Positions 1 through 6,895 of a stretch of DNA of 8,458 nt are shown here, piece after piece; position 1 is the first letter of the stretch, and every line of letters begins with the position of its first letter. The notes below the pieces were generated by a model. That model was not told where the DNA came from, ran no database searches, and saw only the letters and a list, made by a program, of their open reading frames with translations. The stretch comes from Alcaligenaceae bacterium UBA6179 (GTDB lineage: Bacteria > Pseudomonadota > Gammaproteobacteria > Burkholderiales > Burkholderiaceae_B). The DNA is taken from assembly GCA_002422175.1 (NCBI GenBank), contig DITR01000005.1:1530-9987 (forward strand), read 5' to 3'. The position numbers and the translations under genes were made by a program.

Positions 1-46
1 GTAAGCGCCCGTTCAGCACCGCCTAGATTTATCCCTGTCATATTGC

Positions 47-70
47 CAGAATAGGTGTCCACCTATTCTG
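47..70. repeat. perfect 11-bp palindrome at the left edge
   Basis: CAGAATAGGTG (47-57) and CACCTATTCTG (60-70) are exact reverse complements separated by two bases. It abuts the IS-like end at 69-91. On the minus strand it stands just upstream of a short open frame leaving the window (ATG at 41). It may be two abutting IS ends, an operator, or an mRNA hairpin; the window edge prevents a decision. Confidence 0.5.
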
Positions 71-91
71 AACAGATCCCCAGAAGTTGGA
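69..91 (+). mobile_element. possible terminal inverted repeat of an IS150-group (IS3 family) insertion sequence, remnant
   Basis: The segment reads TGAACAGATCCCC followed by AGAAGTTGGA. From memory, IS150-like ends read TGTACTGACCCC then AAAAAGTTGGACA, a close match with a one-base insertion and a few substitutions. The element body would lie to the right, but no transposase frame is visible there and no second end is seen before the operon. It therefore looks like a solitary, decayed end. Confidence 0.35.
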
Positions 92-355
92 TGTTTGCAA
101 TTTACCTTAACACTCGATCTTTCTCACTCTGACAATGCTGGGAGGAATCACACCGACTATTTTCCACTTAGGAAAGAAATTCATCGATGTTGACGTCGGT
201 GTGCAACAGCACTGAAATGATCATCTGTAGCATCTTTTACTGAACATGATGGGTGATTCAAGATCATTGGTTTTGATTTTGAATTGAAGTTGCCATGTAC
301 TCAATGATGACTTCACGTTTTTAGTGATTTTGATCATCTCTGTAGTCGCCTCTTT
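92..355. other. non-coding stretch with no recognised gene
   Basis: I see no open frame longer than about 30 codons with coding character here, and no tRNA or rRNA pattern. The best plus-strand frame (ATG at 135) runs 28 codons with no similarity I recognise. Two related pieces beginning TGATCATCT (218-240 and 331-357), each running through a GTAG and ending TTTAC, look like imperfect direct repeats. The stretch may be decayed mobile-element DNA next to the IS-like end at 69-91; that is inference. Confidence 0.3.
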
Positions 356-387
356 ACGCAGTTATCCGTCCTTCCGAATAACTGCGT
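356..387. terminator. stem-loop downstream of the operon, possible transcription end
   Basis: ACGCAGTTAT (356-365) and ATAACTGCGT (378-387) form a perfect 10-bp stem around a 12-base loop, about 67 bases after the last stop codon. No T run follows on either strand, so it is not a classical Rho-independent terminator. It could protect the 3' end of the mRNA, act in termination with Rho, or be a protein-binding palindrome. Confidence 0.4.
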
Positions 388-453
388 CAGACTTCAACAC
401 CCTATCACCCAATCAACCCAACCACTGTCGACCATAAACGTCAGATAATGAAC

Positions 454-2145
454 CTATTTCCTGTAATCTGACACGGATATGTGACTGGCGTTTTCATCGA
501 CTAATGCATCGATCACCACGGGTAAATCAGAATGTGAGGACATATTGATGGCATCAGCCAACTCAGCTGACGTTCTGACTCGATAACCGATACACCCCAT
601 GCCTTGAGCAATCATAGCAAAGTCGACATCACCAAAGTCAACCGCGATGCGGTTTTTACCCATATTGTCGCGTACCATCCCTAGACCCGAATTATTCGCA
701 ACAATAATGGTGATGGGTAGGTTTTCTTGCACGCAGGTTGCCAAGACACTCATTGTCATCGCAAAACCTCCATCGCCAATCACGCTAAACACGCGTTTAT
801 TTCGATACACATACTTCGTAGCCGCTGCAGCAGGCGCTCCCCAACCCATTCCACCAATTCCACCTGGCACAACAAGTTGACCTGGATGCTTAATTTGTAA
901 TGTAGAAGTCATCCAAATACGATTAGTTCCTGCATCCAAGGTCACCATGTCATCTTTGGTGAGTTGTTTGCCTAACTCTCTACTGATGTCTGCCATGTGC
1001 ACCTTACCTTCCGATGCAGGGGTGTAATGTGGAAAGGATCCATAGCCACTTTTTTCTTTTATAGCTTGAATATGTGCAAGACGGCTTGCACGTTGAGTCG
1101 TTGACAGATTCTCTTTCAGAAGCATGGTTAAGACATCACTGACGTCTCCAGTAATGGCTAAATCAACTGGATACACCCAGCCCGCATTGCGTTGATCAAT
1201 ATCGACTTGTACGATTTTCTGATCATGTGGACGAATTAGCTTGGCATCACGCATCTTCGTATAGTCGGGCGCTAAGCTGGCACCGAGCACGACAATTAAA
1301 TCAGCCTGCTCTAAAGTGTGATTCGAGTTAATGTTTCCCCAGTTACCAAGCATACCCACGGCAAACTCAGCCGTTTCATCTATAACACCTTTCCCGTTGT
1401 AGCTTGTTGCAACGGCTATGCCATACTCTGATGCAATTTGTGCAATCAACTGACGACTCGTCTCTTGCTGAGCCCCGTTACCCGCAATAATGATTGGGTT
1501 CTTAGCCTCATTGATCATGCCGGCTAATTGCTTAACCGCATGTGCATCGGGTCTTGCAGGGGTATAAGCCATGTATCCACTCGATGGATACAACTTAATG
1601 TTCGTGTCCATATCAACCTCTTGGCCGATGATGGGTGTTTTTAAAATAACTGCCGCAGGTCCCATGCGAGGCAACGAGGCATGCTTATACGCCAATTGCA
1701 AACCGTAAATGGCATCGATTGGTTGATCCGCATAAGTCGAATACTTTGTCATGGCTTTCATCATGGCTCGAATATCAGCCGCGCCATAATCACCTGTCAT
1801 GGTTTGATAGACACCATATTGGCCGTATCCGTTGTAATCAGAGGTTTCTGTAATGACAACCATTGGGGTACCCGCAAAATACGACTCTAGAATGCCAAAT
1901 CCCCCTGTTGTCGCCGCAAAAGGACCTTGCCCCATGTAAACACCGGGTTTACCAGTGAGCTTGCCAACGACCTGCGCCATAATGGAACCAATCTGCTCAC
2001 TTCGTGTGAGCACCACTTTAATTTTGTCTTTATGTTCATAAAATGCATCCAAGCTTCGCGTAATACCATAACCAGGCAAGGTAAAGACGGAATCAACACC
2101 GCACTCGATTAACGTTCTCACCATCATTTGTTTAGTCGTTGCCAT
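454..2145 (-). CDS. thiamine-diphosphate-dependent enzyme of the acetolactate synthase/decarboxylase superfamily
   Basis: This 563-residue protein has the three-domain layout of the pyruvate-oxidase/acetolactate-synthase superfamily: Pyr domain (about 3-175), central Rossmann-like domain (about 200-345, with NPIIIAGNGAQ and DLIVVLGASL) and PP domain (about 385-550). Glu50 (RSEQ) is the ThDP-activating glutamate. The ThDP/Mg motif runs from GDGG (457-460) to NN (484-485). GGIGGMGWGAPAAAA (428-442) is the usual PP-domain entry. Odd points: the GPG(A/V)TN region is replaced by GQGPFAATTGG (72-82), and a Tyr-rich stretch (DYNGYGQYGVYQ, 103-114) sits where synthases keep a conserved Gly/Asp-Phe-Gln region. 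No small regulatory subunit gene is nearby, which argues against amino-acid biosynthesis. It may be a decarboxylase, lyase or diketone hydrolase acting after the two SDRs. The start follows GAGG plus seven A. The stop lies in a 7-bp inverted repeat (440-446/466-472). Confidence 0.88.
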   Translation of the reverse strand: MATTKQMMVRTLIECGVDSVFTLPGYGITRSLDAFYEHKDKIKVVLTRSEQIGSIMAQVVGKLTGKPGVYMGQGPFAATTGGFGILESYFAGTPMVVITETSDYNGYGQYGVYQTMTGDYGAADIRAMMKAMTKYSTYADQPIDAIYGLQLAYKHASLPRMGPAAVILKTPIIGQEVDMDTNIKLYPSSGYMAYTPARPDAHAVKQLAGMINEAKNPIIIAGNGAQQETSRQLIAQIASEYGIAVATSYNGKGVIDETAEFAVGMLGNWGNINSNHTLEQADLIVVLGASLAPDYTKMRDAKLIRPHDQKIVQVDIDQRNAGWVYPVDLAITGDVSDVLTMLLKENLSTTQRASRLAHIQAIKEKSGYGSFPHYTPASEGKVHMADISRELGKQLTKDDMVTLDAGTNRIWMTSTLQIKHPGQLVVPGGIGGMGWGAPAAAATKYVYRNKRVFSVIGDGGFAMTMSVLATCVQENLPITIIVANNSGLGMVRDNMGKNRIAVDFGDVDFAMIAQGMGCIGYRVRTSAELADAINMSSHSDLPVVIDALVDENASHISVSDYRK

Positions 2146-2178
2146 TTTTTTTCCTCACAGTTTGAAATTTATTTGTCA

Positions 2179-2961
2179 TTAACCACACATTGCCTGTCCA
2201 CCGTTGACATCTAATACGGTGCCAGTCACAAAACTTGCATCATCAGACCCATAAAACGCAATGGCTGATGCAATATCCTCAACCACAGCATGCCTACGGA
2301 GTGGGACGTCATGTAATACTTTCAATCGTTCGCTTTCGGTTCGGCGCTCAGCCCATAATGCTTGCACGCGATCTGTCATGACAATTCCTGGACAAACCGC
2401 ATTACACGTAATATTTTTAGGCCCAAACTCCATTGCGATTTGTCGAGTTAAGGCACTGATTCCACCCTTGACTGTCGAATAGTTGGCACCCGCAATCAAA
2501 CTGCCATAGCGGCCTGCCTTAGAGCCCAATAAAACAATTCTTCCGTACTCATTTTTAACCATCAGCGGTATGACCTGTCTTAAAAGTCGAACGGTTGCCA
2601 TGATGTTCAGCTCAATCACTTTGTGCCAATCATTATCCGTTTCATCTAAAAATGCATAGGGTGTTTGCAAAGAGCCCCCCGCATTACTGACCAAAACATC
2701 CACTCCGCCTAATTGTTCTATAGATCGAGCAAATCCATTATTGCAATCGTTTGCATCTTGCAGATCAAAACATTCCGTTAATAATAGATCAGACGAATAT
2801 CCTTTTTTAATTGCCAGCGCTTTCGTTTGCTCTAGAGCTTCAGGATCAATATCGGTAATTAATACCTTTGCCCCTTCATTTAATAATCGAAATGCCGTAG
2901 ATTGACCAATCGATTTTCCACCCGCAGTGATCAATACTCTTTTATGACTATATCGTTTCAT
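2179..2961 (-). CDS. short-chain dehydrogenase/reductase (SDR), NAD-type, second of two
   Basis: This is a second classical SDR, 260 residues from the preferred start. Two ATGs lie close together: the one at 2967 touches the AGGA, while the one at 2961 has AGGA six bases upstream and is preferred. Numbering below counts from the upstream ATG. The cofactor motif is TAGGKSIG (14-21), with the first glycine shifted and the second replaced by Ser. Asp39 (VLITDI) suggests NAD(H). SNAGG is at 94-98, catalytic Asn121, Ser149, Tyr163 and Lys167 (YSTVK), then CPGIVMTDR (192-200) and the terminal VTGTVLDVNGG. Ser-Tyr spacing is normal. It is clearly diverged from the neighbouring SDR, so the two likely act on different steps or stereocentres rather than being a recent duplicate. 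It lies 21 bases after that gene and 33 bases before the ThDP enzyme gene. Confidence 0.9.
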   Translation of the reverse strand: MKRYSHKRVLITAGGKSIGQSTAFRLLNEGAKVLITDIDPEALEQTKALAIKKGYSSDLLLTECFDLQDANDCNNGFARSIEQLGGVDVLVSNAGGSLQTPYAFLDETDNDWHKVIELNIMATVRLLRQVIPLMVKNEYGRIVLLGSKAGRYGSLIAGANYSTVKGGISALTRQIAMEFGPKNITCNAVCPGIVMTDRVQALWAERRTESERLKVLHDVPLRRHAVVEDIASAIAFYGSDDASFVTGTVLDVNGGQAMCG

Positions 2962-2982
2962 ATTCATTCCTAGTTTTAAACT

Positions 2983-3756
2983 TTAATCCATTAATGTGCC
3001 GCCATTCACATCAAGAATATGTCCTGTTATAAAATTTGCCGCTGGACTGACTAGAAAATTAACCGCTTCTGCGATATCTTCAGGCTTACCCATCCTTTTT
3101 AAAGGCACCCTGGATGCAATCTCATCCCATTTATCTTTAGGGATCATGTCACCTTCAATTGGCCCGGGCGCCACACTATTGACTCTAATACCATCTTGAG
3201 CCAACTCTAATGCCAATGACTTGGTCAGTGATATCACAGCCGCTTTACTCGCACAATAATGCGCCTTTGTGGCACCGCCTTCATTACTGAGTGCCGCAAA
3301 ACCTGTCTTTGCAGCACGAGAGGTAATCAAGACCACGCTGGGTGAGATCAGGCTTGTACCGTGATTGCGAAGTTGTTTTGCATTGGACTGCAAGGACGGG
3401 ATACACGCTTGCATCAGATTAAATGTGCCGTTTAAATTGACATCAATGATTCTGCGCCATTGATCTTGAGGGATATCAACAATCATCGTTGCAGGCGCTG
3501 TAATAGCAGCTGAATGCACAACAGTTGTGAGTACCCCTTGCTGCGCTGCAAACTCAACAAGCTGCGCACATTGCGCTGGATCGGTCACATCACATTTAAA
3601 ACTCACAGCGCGGTGAAATGATCTTGCAACATCGGTGGCATCAGCAATATCTGCAATAACAACCTTAAACTGGGTCGATAATTTTTTTGCAATAGCCAAC
3701 CCTATATTATTGGCGGCACCCGTGACGATTACAACTGATTCATAATCTGAATTCAT
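2983..3756 (-). CDS. short-chain dehydrogenase/reductase (SDR), NAD-type, first of two
   Basis: This 257-residue classical-type SDR is a cytoplasmic NAD(P)-dependent alcohol dehydrogenase or ketoreductase. The nucleotide motif is TGAANNIG (12-19), where the usual middle glycine of TGxxxGxG is Asn. Asp36 at the end of the second strand (VVIADI) suggests NAD(H). HSAA (81-84) stands for the NAAG motif. The likely catalytic set is Asn107, Ser146, Tyr167 and Lys171 (YCASK), with PGPI at 197-200 and the C-terminal GHILDVNGG. Ser146 and Tyr167 are 21 residues apart instead of the usual 12-14, because of an extra loop (about 154-164, SNEGGATK). A second extra loop (124-138) precedes strand 5. The gene starts inside the tctA stop (ATGA), so it is translated by coupling. 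It probably oxidises a hydroxyl group of the imported compound; the exact substrate is unknown. Confidence 0.9.
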   Translation of the reverse strand: MNSDYESVVIVTGAANNIGLAIAKKLSTQFKVVIADIADATDVARSFHRAVSFKCDVTDPAQCAQLVEFAAQQGVLTTVVHSAAITAPATMIVDIPQDQWRRIIDVNLNGTFNLMQACIPSLQSNAKQLRNHGTSLISPSVVLITSRAAKTGFAALSNEGGATKAHYCASKAAVISLTKSLALELAQDGIRVNSVAPGPIEGDMIPKDKWDEIASRVPLKRMGKPEDIAEAVNFLVSPAANFITGHILDVNGGTLMD

Positions 3757-5231
3757 TTTTTGGTTAACTCTTTAAAAGTTGACACCGTAATGATGACTAA
3801 TGTAATTAAAATCAACACCAATGAAATAGGGTGTTCGGTTAGACTAAAAAATGCTAAAAAACTACCATCATTAATTAATAATCCTTGCCTTAGGCTTTCT
3901 TCAAAAGGCGGACCTAAAACAAGACCAATGACGATGGGTGCAAGGGGCACAGCAGCCAATCTAAATGCATAGCCCACTATTCCAAATATGAAACTAATAT
4001 ACACATCAAATATATTGCCAGACACCCCATAGGTGCCCACAATCGATAAAATCATCACAATCGTTAAAAGAATCGGTTCGGGCATTCTTAGAATTTTTGC
4101 AACCCATTTTGCAGATAAGATACCGATTATAAAAAATAAAATATTAGCAATAAATAAAGCGATAAATGAGGCATTCATCAAAACGGCATGATCAGCAAAC
4201 AATCTGACGCCCGGTGTAATGCCATGAATAATGAGTGCTGACATCATGACAGCCGTCACAGGATCGCCTGGAATCCCTAACGCTAGCGTCGGGATTAAAG
4301 CCCCGCCTGTTACAGCATTATTGGCTGATTCTGACGCCAACACACCCTCAGGCTCACCTTTTCCAAAATTCTCTTTATAACGTCCAAACCTTTTCGCGTC
4401 TGAATACGCGATAAACGATGCGGTAGCCGCCCCTGTACCCGGCATTATGCCAATTGCCGTACCAATGATTGAGCTGCGTAGCAGCGTCTTCCAGCGTTGT
4501 AAAACCTCTTTTAATTTAGGCAAGCGCGAACCTGCGTAGTCAACAGGTTCGGAGGCACCGATTTTTTCTCCGATACGGGAAATCACCTCTGAAAAAGCAA
4601 AAATTCCCACCACAACAGGGATTAATGCAAAACCTGATGACAGTTGAAACACGCCAAAATTGTATCGAACGGTGCCACTCATTGTGTCAGCGCCCACCGT
4701 GGCCAGCAGTAATCCAAAACACCCCGCTAACAACCCTTTGATCATCGAATCTCGTGAGACACCCGCGATACACGTCAACGCTAAAGCAATCAACGAAAAC
4801 GTCTCAACTGCCCCAAAACGTAATGCAAAGTCTGCCAATTGCGGCGCCATAATCATCAAAACCACCGCAGAAAACAACCCGCCCAACAACGAGCCGATTG
4901 TGGCCCAACCTAGTGCAAGATCAGCCTTACCTTGCTGCGTCATCGGAAAACCGTCTAACACTGTGGCCGCCGATGCGGGCGTACCCGGTGTATTGATAAG
5001 AATGGCAGAAACACTGCCGCCGTATATGGATGCACAATAAATCGCCAAAATCAGTGCAATCGATGGCATGGTCTCCATGCTGTACGTGAATGGCAACGCT
5101 ATGGTGATCGCGAGAACAGATCCCAAACCAGGTAAAGCCCCCACAACAATCCCAAATACTGTTCCAACTAACAATGCGAGTAAGACATACGGATCCCACA
5201 GTAACAACACCGCCGAGAATAAGTTTTCCAT
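3753..5231 (-). CDS. tctA: TctA-family large membrane subunit of tripartite tricarboxylate transporter
   Basis: This 492-residue permease forms the substrate path of the TTT system. It shows the family's internal repeat. The first half has GALPGLG (31-37) and ASIYGGSVSAILINTPGTPA (67-86) with VLDGFPMTQQGKA after it. The second half has GIMPGTGAATASF (261-273) followed by ESANNAVTGGALIPTLALG (301-319) and IPGDP. About 11-12 hydrophobic segments are visible, ending with the conserved GLVLGPPFEESLRQ (436-449) and a last helix before the Lys-rich tail. Length is normal. It is translationally linked on both sides: three bases after the tctB stop, and its own TGA overlaps the ATG of the next dehydrogenase gene. 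That overlap joins transport and metabolism in one operon. Confidence 0.96.
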   Translation of the reverse strand: MENLFSAVLLLWDPYVLLALLVGTVFGIVVGALPGLGSVLAITIALPFTYSMETMPSIALILAIYCASIYGGSVSAILINTPGTPASAATVLDGFPMTQQGKADLALGWATIGSLLGGLFSAVVLMIMAPQLADFALRFGAVETFSLIALALTCIAGVSRDSMIKGLLAGCFGLLLATVGADTMSGTVRYNFGVFQLSSGFALIPVVVGIFAFSEVISRIGEKIGASEPVDYAGSRLPKLKEVLQRWKTLLRSSIIGTAIGIMPGTGAATASFIAYSDAKRFGRYKENFGKGEPEGVLASESANNAVTGGALIPTLALGIPGDPVTAVMMSALIIHGITPGVRLFADHAVLMNASFIALFIANILFFIIGILSAKWVAKILRMPEPILLTIVMILSIVGTYGVSGNIFDVYISFIFGIVGYAFRLAAVPLAPIVIGLVLGPPFEESLRQGLLINDGSFLAFFSLTEHPISLVLILITLVIITVSTFKELTKK

Positions 5232-5234
5232 GAA

Positions 5235-5705
5235 CTATCCCCAAATACCGTTGAGCAATGCCGATTCAGGCATGGATATTTGCAACAACTTAAAGGCATA
5301 CCAAATCACCAAGGAAGACAGAACGGATATCAATAAGACTATTTTTTTATTTCGATATCCCAAAATAGGTATGATTAATAAACAAAAAATAATACTCGAA
5401 ATAATAAAACCCAAAAATGGTAAACATAAAATATAAGCAAATAAAATCGAAACTAACTTTAATACCAAAGGCCAATTTTGTTTTGAGGCATTTTCTCTTT
5501 TGGCTCTAAACACTCCCGAAATAATTAAAATGGTAGCCAACACCGCCATGATGGAGACAATAACCAAGGGAAAAAACGTCAAACTTACACCATAACTAAA
5601 TAACCCTGATTCATTGTATTTGGGTTGATATGAATCCCATGTAATCAATGCACAAATAAAGAGAGTAAAAATGCCAAGAATAATATTAGATTTATTTTCT
5701 TTCAT
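5235..5705 (-). CDS. tctB: TctB-family small membrane subunit of tripartite tricarboxylate transporter
   Basis: This is a 156-residue inner-membrane protein with four predicted transmembrane segments, near residues 7-23, 43-65, 79-97 and 99-118, with a further hydrophobic stretch around 123-140. Short charged loops separate them (AKRENASK, GYRNKK). Size, hydrophobicity and position between tctC and tctA match the small TctB subunit, whose sequence is poorly conserved in general. GAGG six bases upstream supports the ATG. The stop is only three bases before the tctA ATG, so translation is probably coupled. The gene is noticeably AT-rich with many Ile/Leu/Phe codons, as usual for such small membrane proteins. 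The assignment rests on topology and context more than on motifs. Confidence 0.88.
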   Translation of the reverse strand: MKENKSNIILGIFTLFICALITWDSYQPKYNESGLFSYGVSLTFFPLVIVSIMAVLATILIISGVFRAKRENASKQNWPLVLKLVSILFAYILCLPFLGFIISSIIFCLLIIPILGYRNKKIVLLISVLSSLVIWYAFKLLQISMPESALLNGIWG

Positions 5706-5732
5706 AAGTACCCTCTTTTCTTAAAAGGTAAT

Positions 5733-6689
5733 TTATTGTTGTTTAATAATACCGGCTTCTTTTAAAAGCGATTCGTTTTTATTACTCTCATTTTTAACGT
5801 ACGCGGAGAAATCCTTTAACTTTAAAAAGTCTACTTGAACTTTCAGTTTGCTCATTGACTCGATCAGCGCAGGATCCTCAACAGTTTGCTGCAAAGCTGT
5901 GGCTAACTTGTCGACAATTGCCTGAGGGGTTCCCTTCGGTGCAAACAATCCAACCCAGTTACTGATCTCGATATCGAATCCAAGCTCTTTCATAGTCGGT
6001 AGATCAGGGAATTCCTTTAATCGCTTACCTGACCATGCTGCCAGGGGCTTTAAATCAAATTGCGAAACAATTTGAGATTGATCCGAAAACACCTCAACCT
6101 CTCCGCCCATCATCGCTTTGACAGCAAGCGCTGCGCTAGTGTAAGGAACGTGGCCGGGTTTAATATCGGCAGCCTTGCTTAAACTAAGAATAGCCAAATG
6201 CGGGATAGTACCTGCACCTGTTGAGGCCATTTTTAACTTACCCGGATTGGCCTTGACTTGGGCAATCACGTCATTGATCGAATTAAATTTGGAATCCTTG
6301 GTCACCACCGTGACCATCGACACCACGGCAACCCTACCAATCGCCTCAAATGAATCGACGCTATAGGGTAATGTTCTGAGATGAGGTTGAGTGGTTAATG
6401 TGCCCGAGGCAGAAAATAACAGCGTATAGCCATCGGGTTGTGCGTTAGCCGCCTCTGCCGTGCCAATCGTGCCAGATGCGCCAGAGATGTTTTTAATGAC
6501 AATATCGGCTCCTAGTTTCTTGGCAAGAATAGGTTGAACAGCTCGGGCCATGGCATCAGTCGCACCACCGGCTCCCCATGCCACGATAAGAGTAATCGGT
6601 TTATCAGGATAGGCTGCATATAACGGGGTAGACATCGTAAGTATCATTAATCCCGATGCGAATAGTCTATAACATTTAGAAATGTTCAT
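5733..6689 (-). CDS. tctC: TctC/Bug-family periplasmic solute-binding protein of a tripartite tricarboxylate transporter
   Basis: This 318-residue protein captures the substrate in the periplasm and hands it to the TctAB membrane complex. Residues 1-25 form a Sec signal peptide (basic start, hydrophobic core, LYA/AYPDK cleavage region). The mature part begins with the family signature YPDKPITLIV, then WGAGGATD (38-45), a GASGTIG loop (70-76) and the DGYTLL motif (86-91). These are the two substrate-contact loops of Bug proteins. A second lobe (STGAGT, VPYTS, GGEVEVFSD, W/FAPKGTPQAIVDKL) completes the fold, and the length is typical. The start is secured by AGGAG six bases before the ATG. It is the first gene of the operon, with tctB 27 bases downstream, which makes this a dedicated binding protein rather than one of the orphan Bug proteins. 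Substrates of the family are mostly carboxylates; this one cannot be predicted. Confidence 0.95.
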   Translation of the reverse strand: MNISKCYRLFASGLMILTMSTPLYAAYPDKPITLIVAWGAGGATDAMARAVQPILAKKLGADIVIKNISGASGTIGTAEAANAQPDGYTLLFSASGTLTTQPHLRTLPYSVDSFEAIGRVAVVSMVTVVTKDSKFNSINDVIAQVKANPGKLKMASTGAGTIPHLAILSLSKAADIKPGHVPYTSAALAVKAMMGGEVEVFSDQSQIVSQFDLKPLAAWSGKRLKEFPDLPTMKELGFDIEISNWVGLFAPKGTPQAIVDKLATALQQTVEDPALIESMSKLKVQVDFLKLKDFSAYVKNESNKNESLLKEAGIIKQQ

Positions 6690-6765
6690 TTTTATCTCCT
6701 CAAGGTATTAAATCTTAATTTCAAATAATTATTTTCTTCTTTAATTTTTCATGGTTTCGATCGTT

Positions 6766-6798
6766 AAAAATTAAAAACTATATTTAGATTTAATTTTT
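6766..6798 (-). repeat. AT-only inverted repeat in the tctC leader
   Basis: AAAAATTAAA (6766-6775) and TTTAATTTTT (6789-6798) can pair over 10 bases around a 13-base loop. It falls within the predicted 5' leader of the operon transcript, roughly 35 bases after the start. The stem is all A-T and therefore weak. No known riboswitch or attenuator pattern is visible, and a chance origin in AT-rich DNA is quite possible. Confidence 0.2.
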
Positions 6799-6818
6799 TT
6801 GATGTAATCGCATCAAAA
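6797..6818. repeat. second palindrome, possible auxiliary operator or leader hairpin
   Basis: TTTTGATG and CATCAAAA form perfect 8-base arms around TAATCG, overlapping the edge of the main operator by three bases. It lies just downstream of the predicted transcription start. It lacks the exact 14-base LacI core, so it may be a site for another protein, an auxiliary contact, or the start of a leader hairpin. Confidence 0.4.
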
Positions 6819-6835
6819 TGCAAACGATTGCATTT
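6816..6835. promoter_or_regulatory. LacI-type operator overlapping the operon transcription start
   Basis: The sequence AAATGCAAACGATTGCATTT has perfect 8-base arms (6816-6823 and 6828-6835) around ACGA, with the CG step at the centre typical of LacI/PurR/GalR sites (core TGCAAACGATTGCA). It begins 2 bases downstream of the -10 box and covers the predicted start site, so binding should block transcription initiation. The regulator encoded next door is the obvious ligand; this is inference from position and motif. Confidence 0.75.
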
Positions 6836-6837
6836 GT

Positions 6838-6867
6838 AATGTAGTCGATGTAATTTGAAAGTGTCAA
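6838..6867 (-). promoter_or_regulatory. sigma70 promoter for the tctCBA-SDR-SDR-ThDP operon
   Basis: Read on the minus strand, a perfect -35 box TTGACA (6867-6862) is followed after 18 bases by TACATT (6843-6838), a 4-of-6 match to TATAAT. The predicted start of transcription is near 6831. This leaves an AT-rich leader of about 140 bases before the tctC ATG. It is the best promoter match seen in the intergenic gap and faces the operon. The start site falls inside the palindromic operator. Confidence 0.7.
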
Positions 6868-6895
6868 GCAATTATTTTGAAAAAATCAAGGTAGG

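Noticed and set aside
1..41. Short minus-strand frame leaving the left edge (ATG at 41, MTGINLGGAERALT)
   Set aside because: Only 13-14 codons are visible and there is no well-placed Shine-Dalgarno; it may be a real gene start but cannot be supported from this window.
454..2145. Annotation as acetolactate synthase large subunit (ilvB/ilvI)
   Set aside because: No small-subunit gene is nearby, the GPG(A/V)TN signature is changed, and the catabolic operon context does not fit branched-chain amino-acid synthesis.
4660..5040. 126-codon plus-strand open frame
   Set aside because: It lies wholly inside tctA, whose conserved motifs are on the other strand, and has no recognisable domain.
6868..6895. 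Terminator between the LacI gene and the operon promoter
   Set aside because: Only a TTGA/TCAA pair around a T run is present; the stem is far too short to call a terminator.
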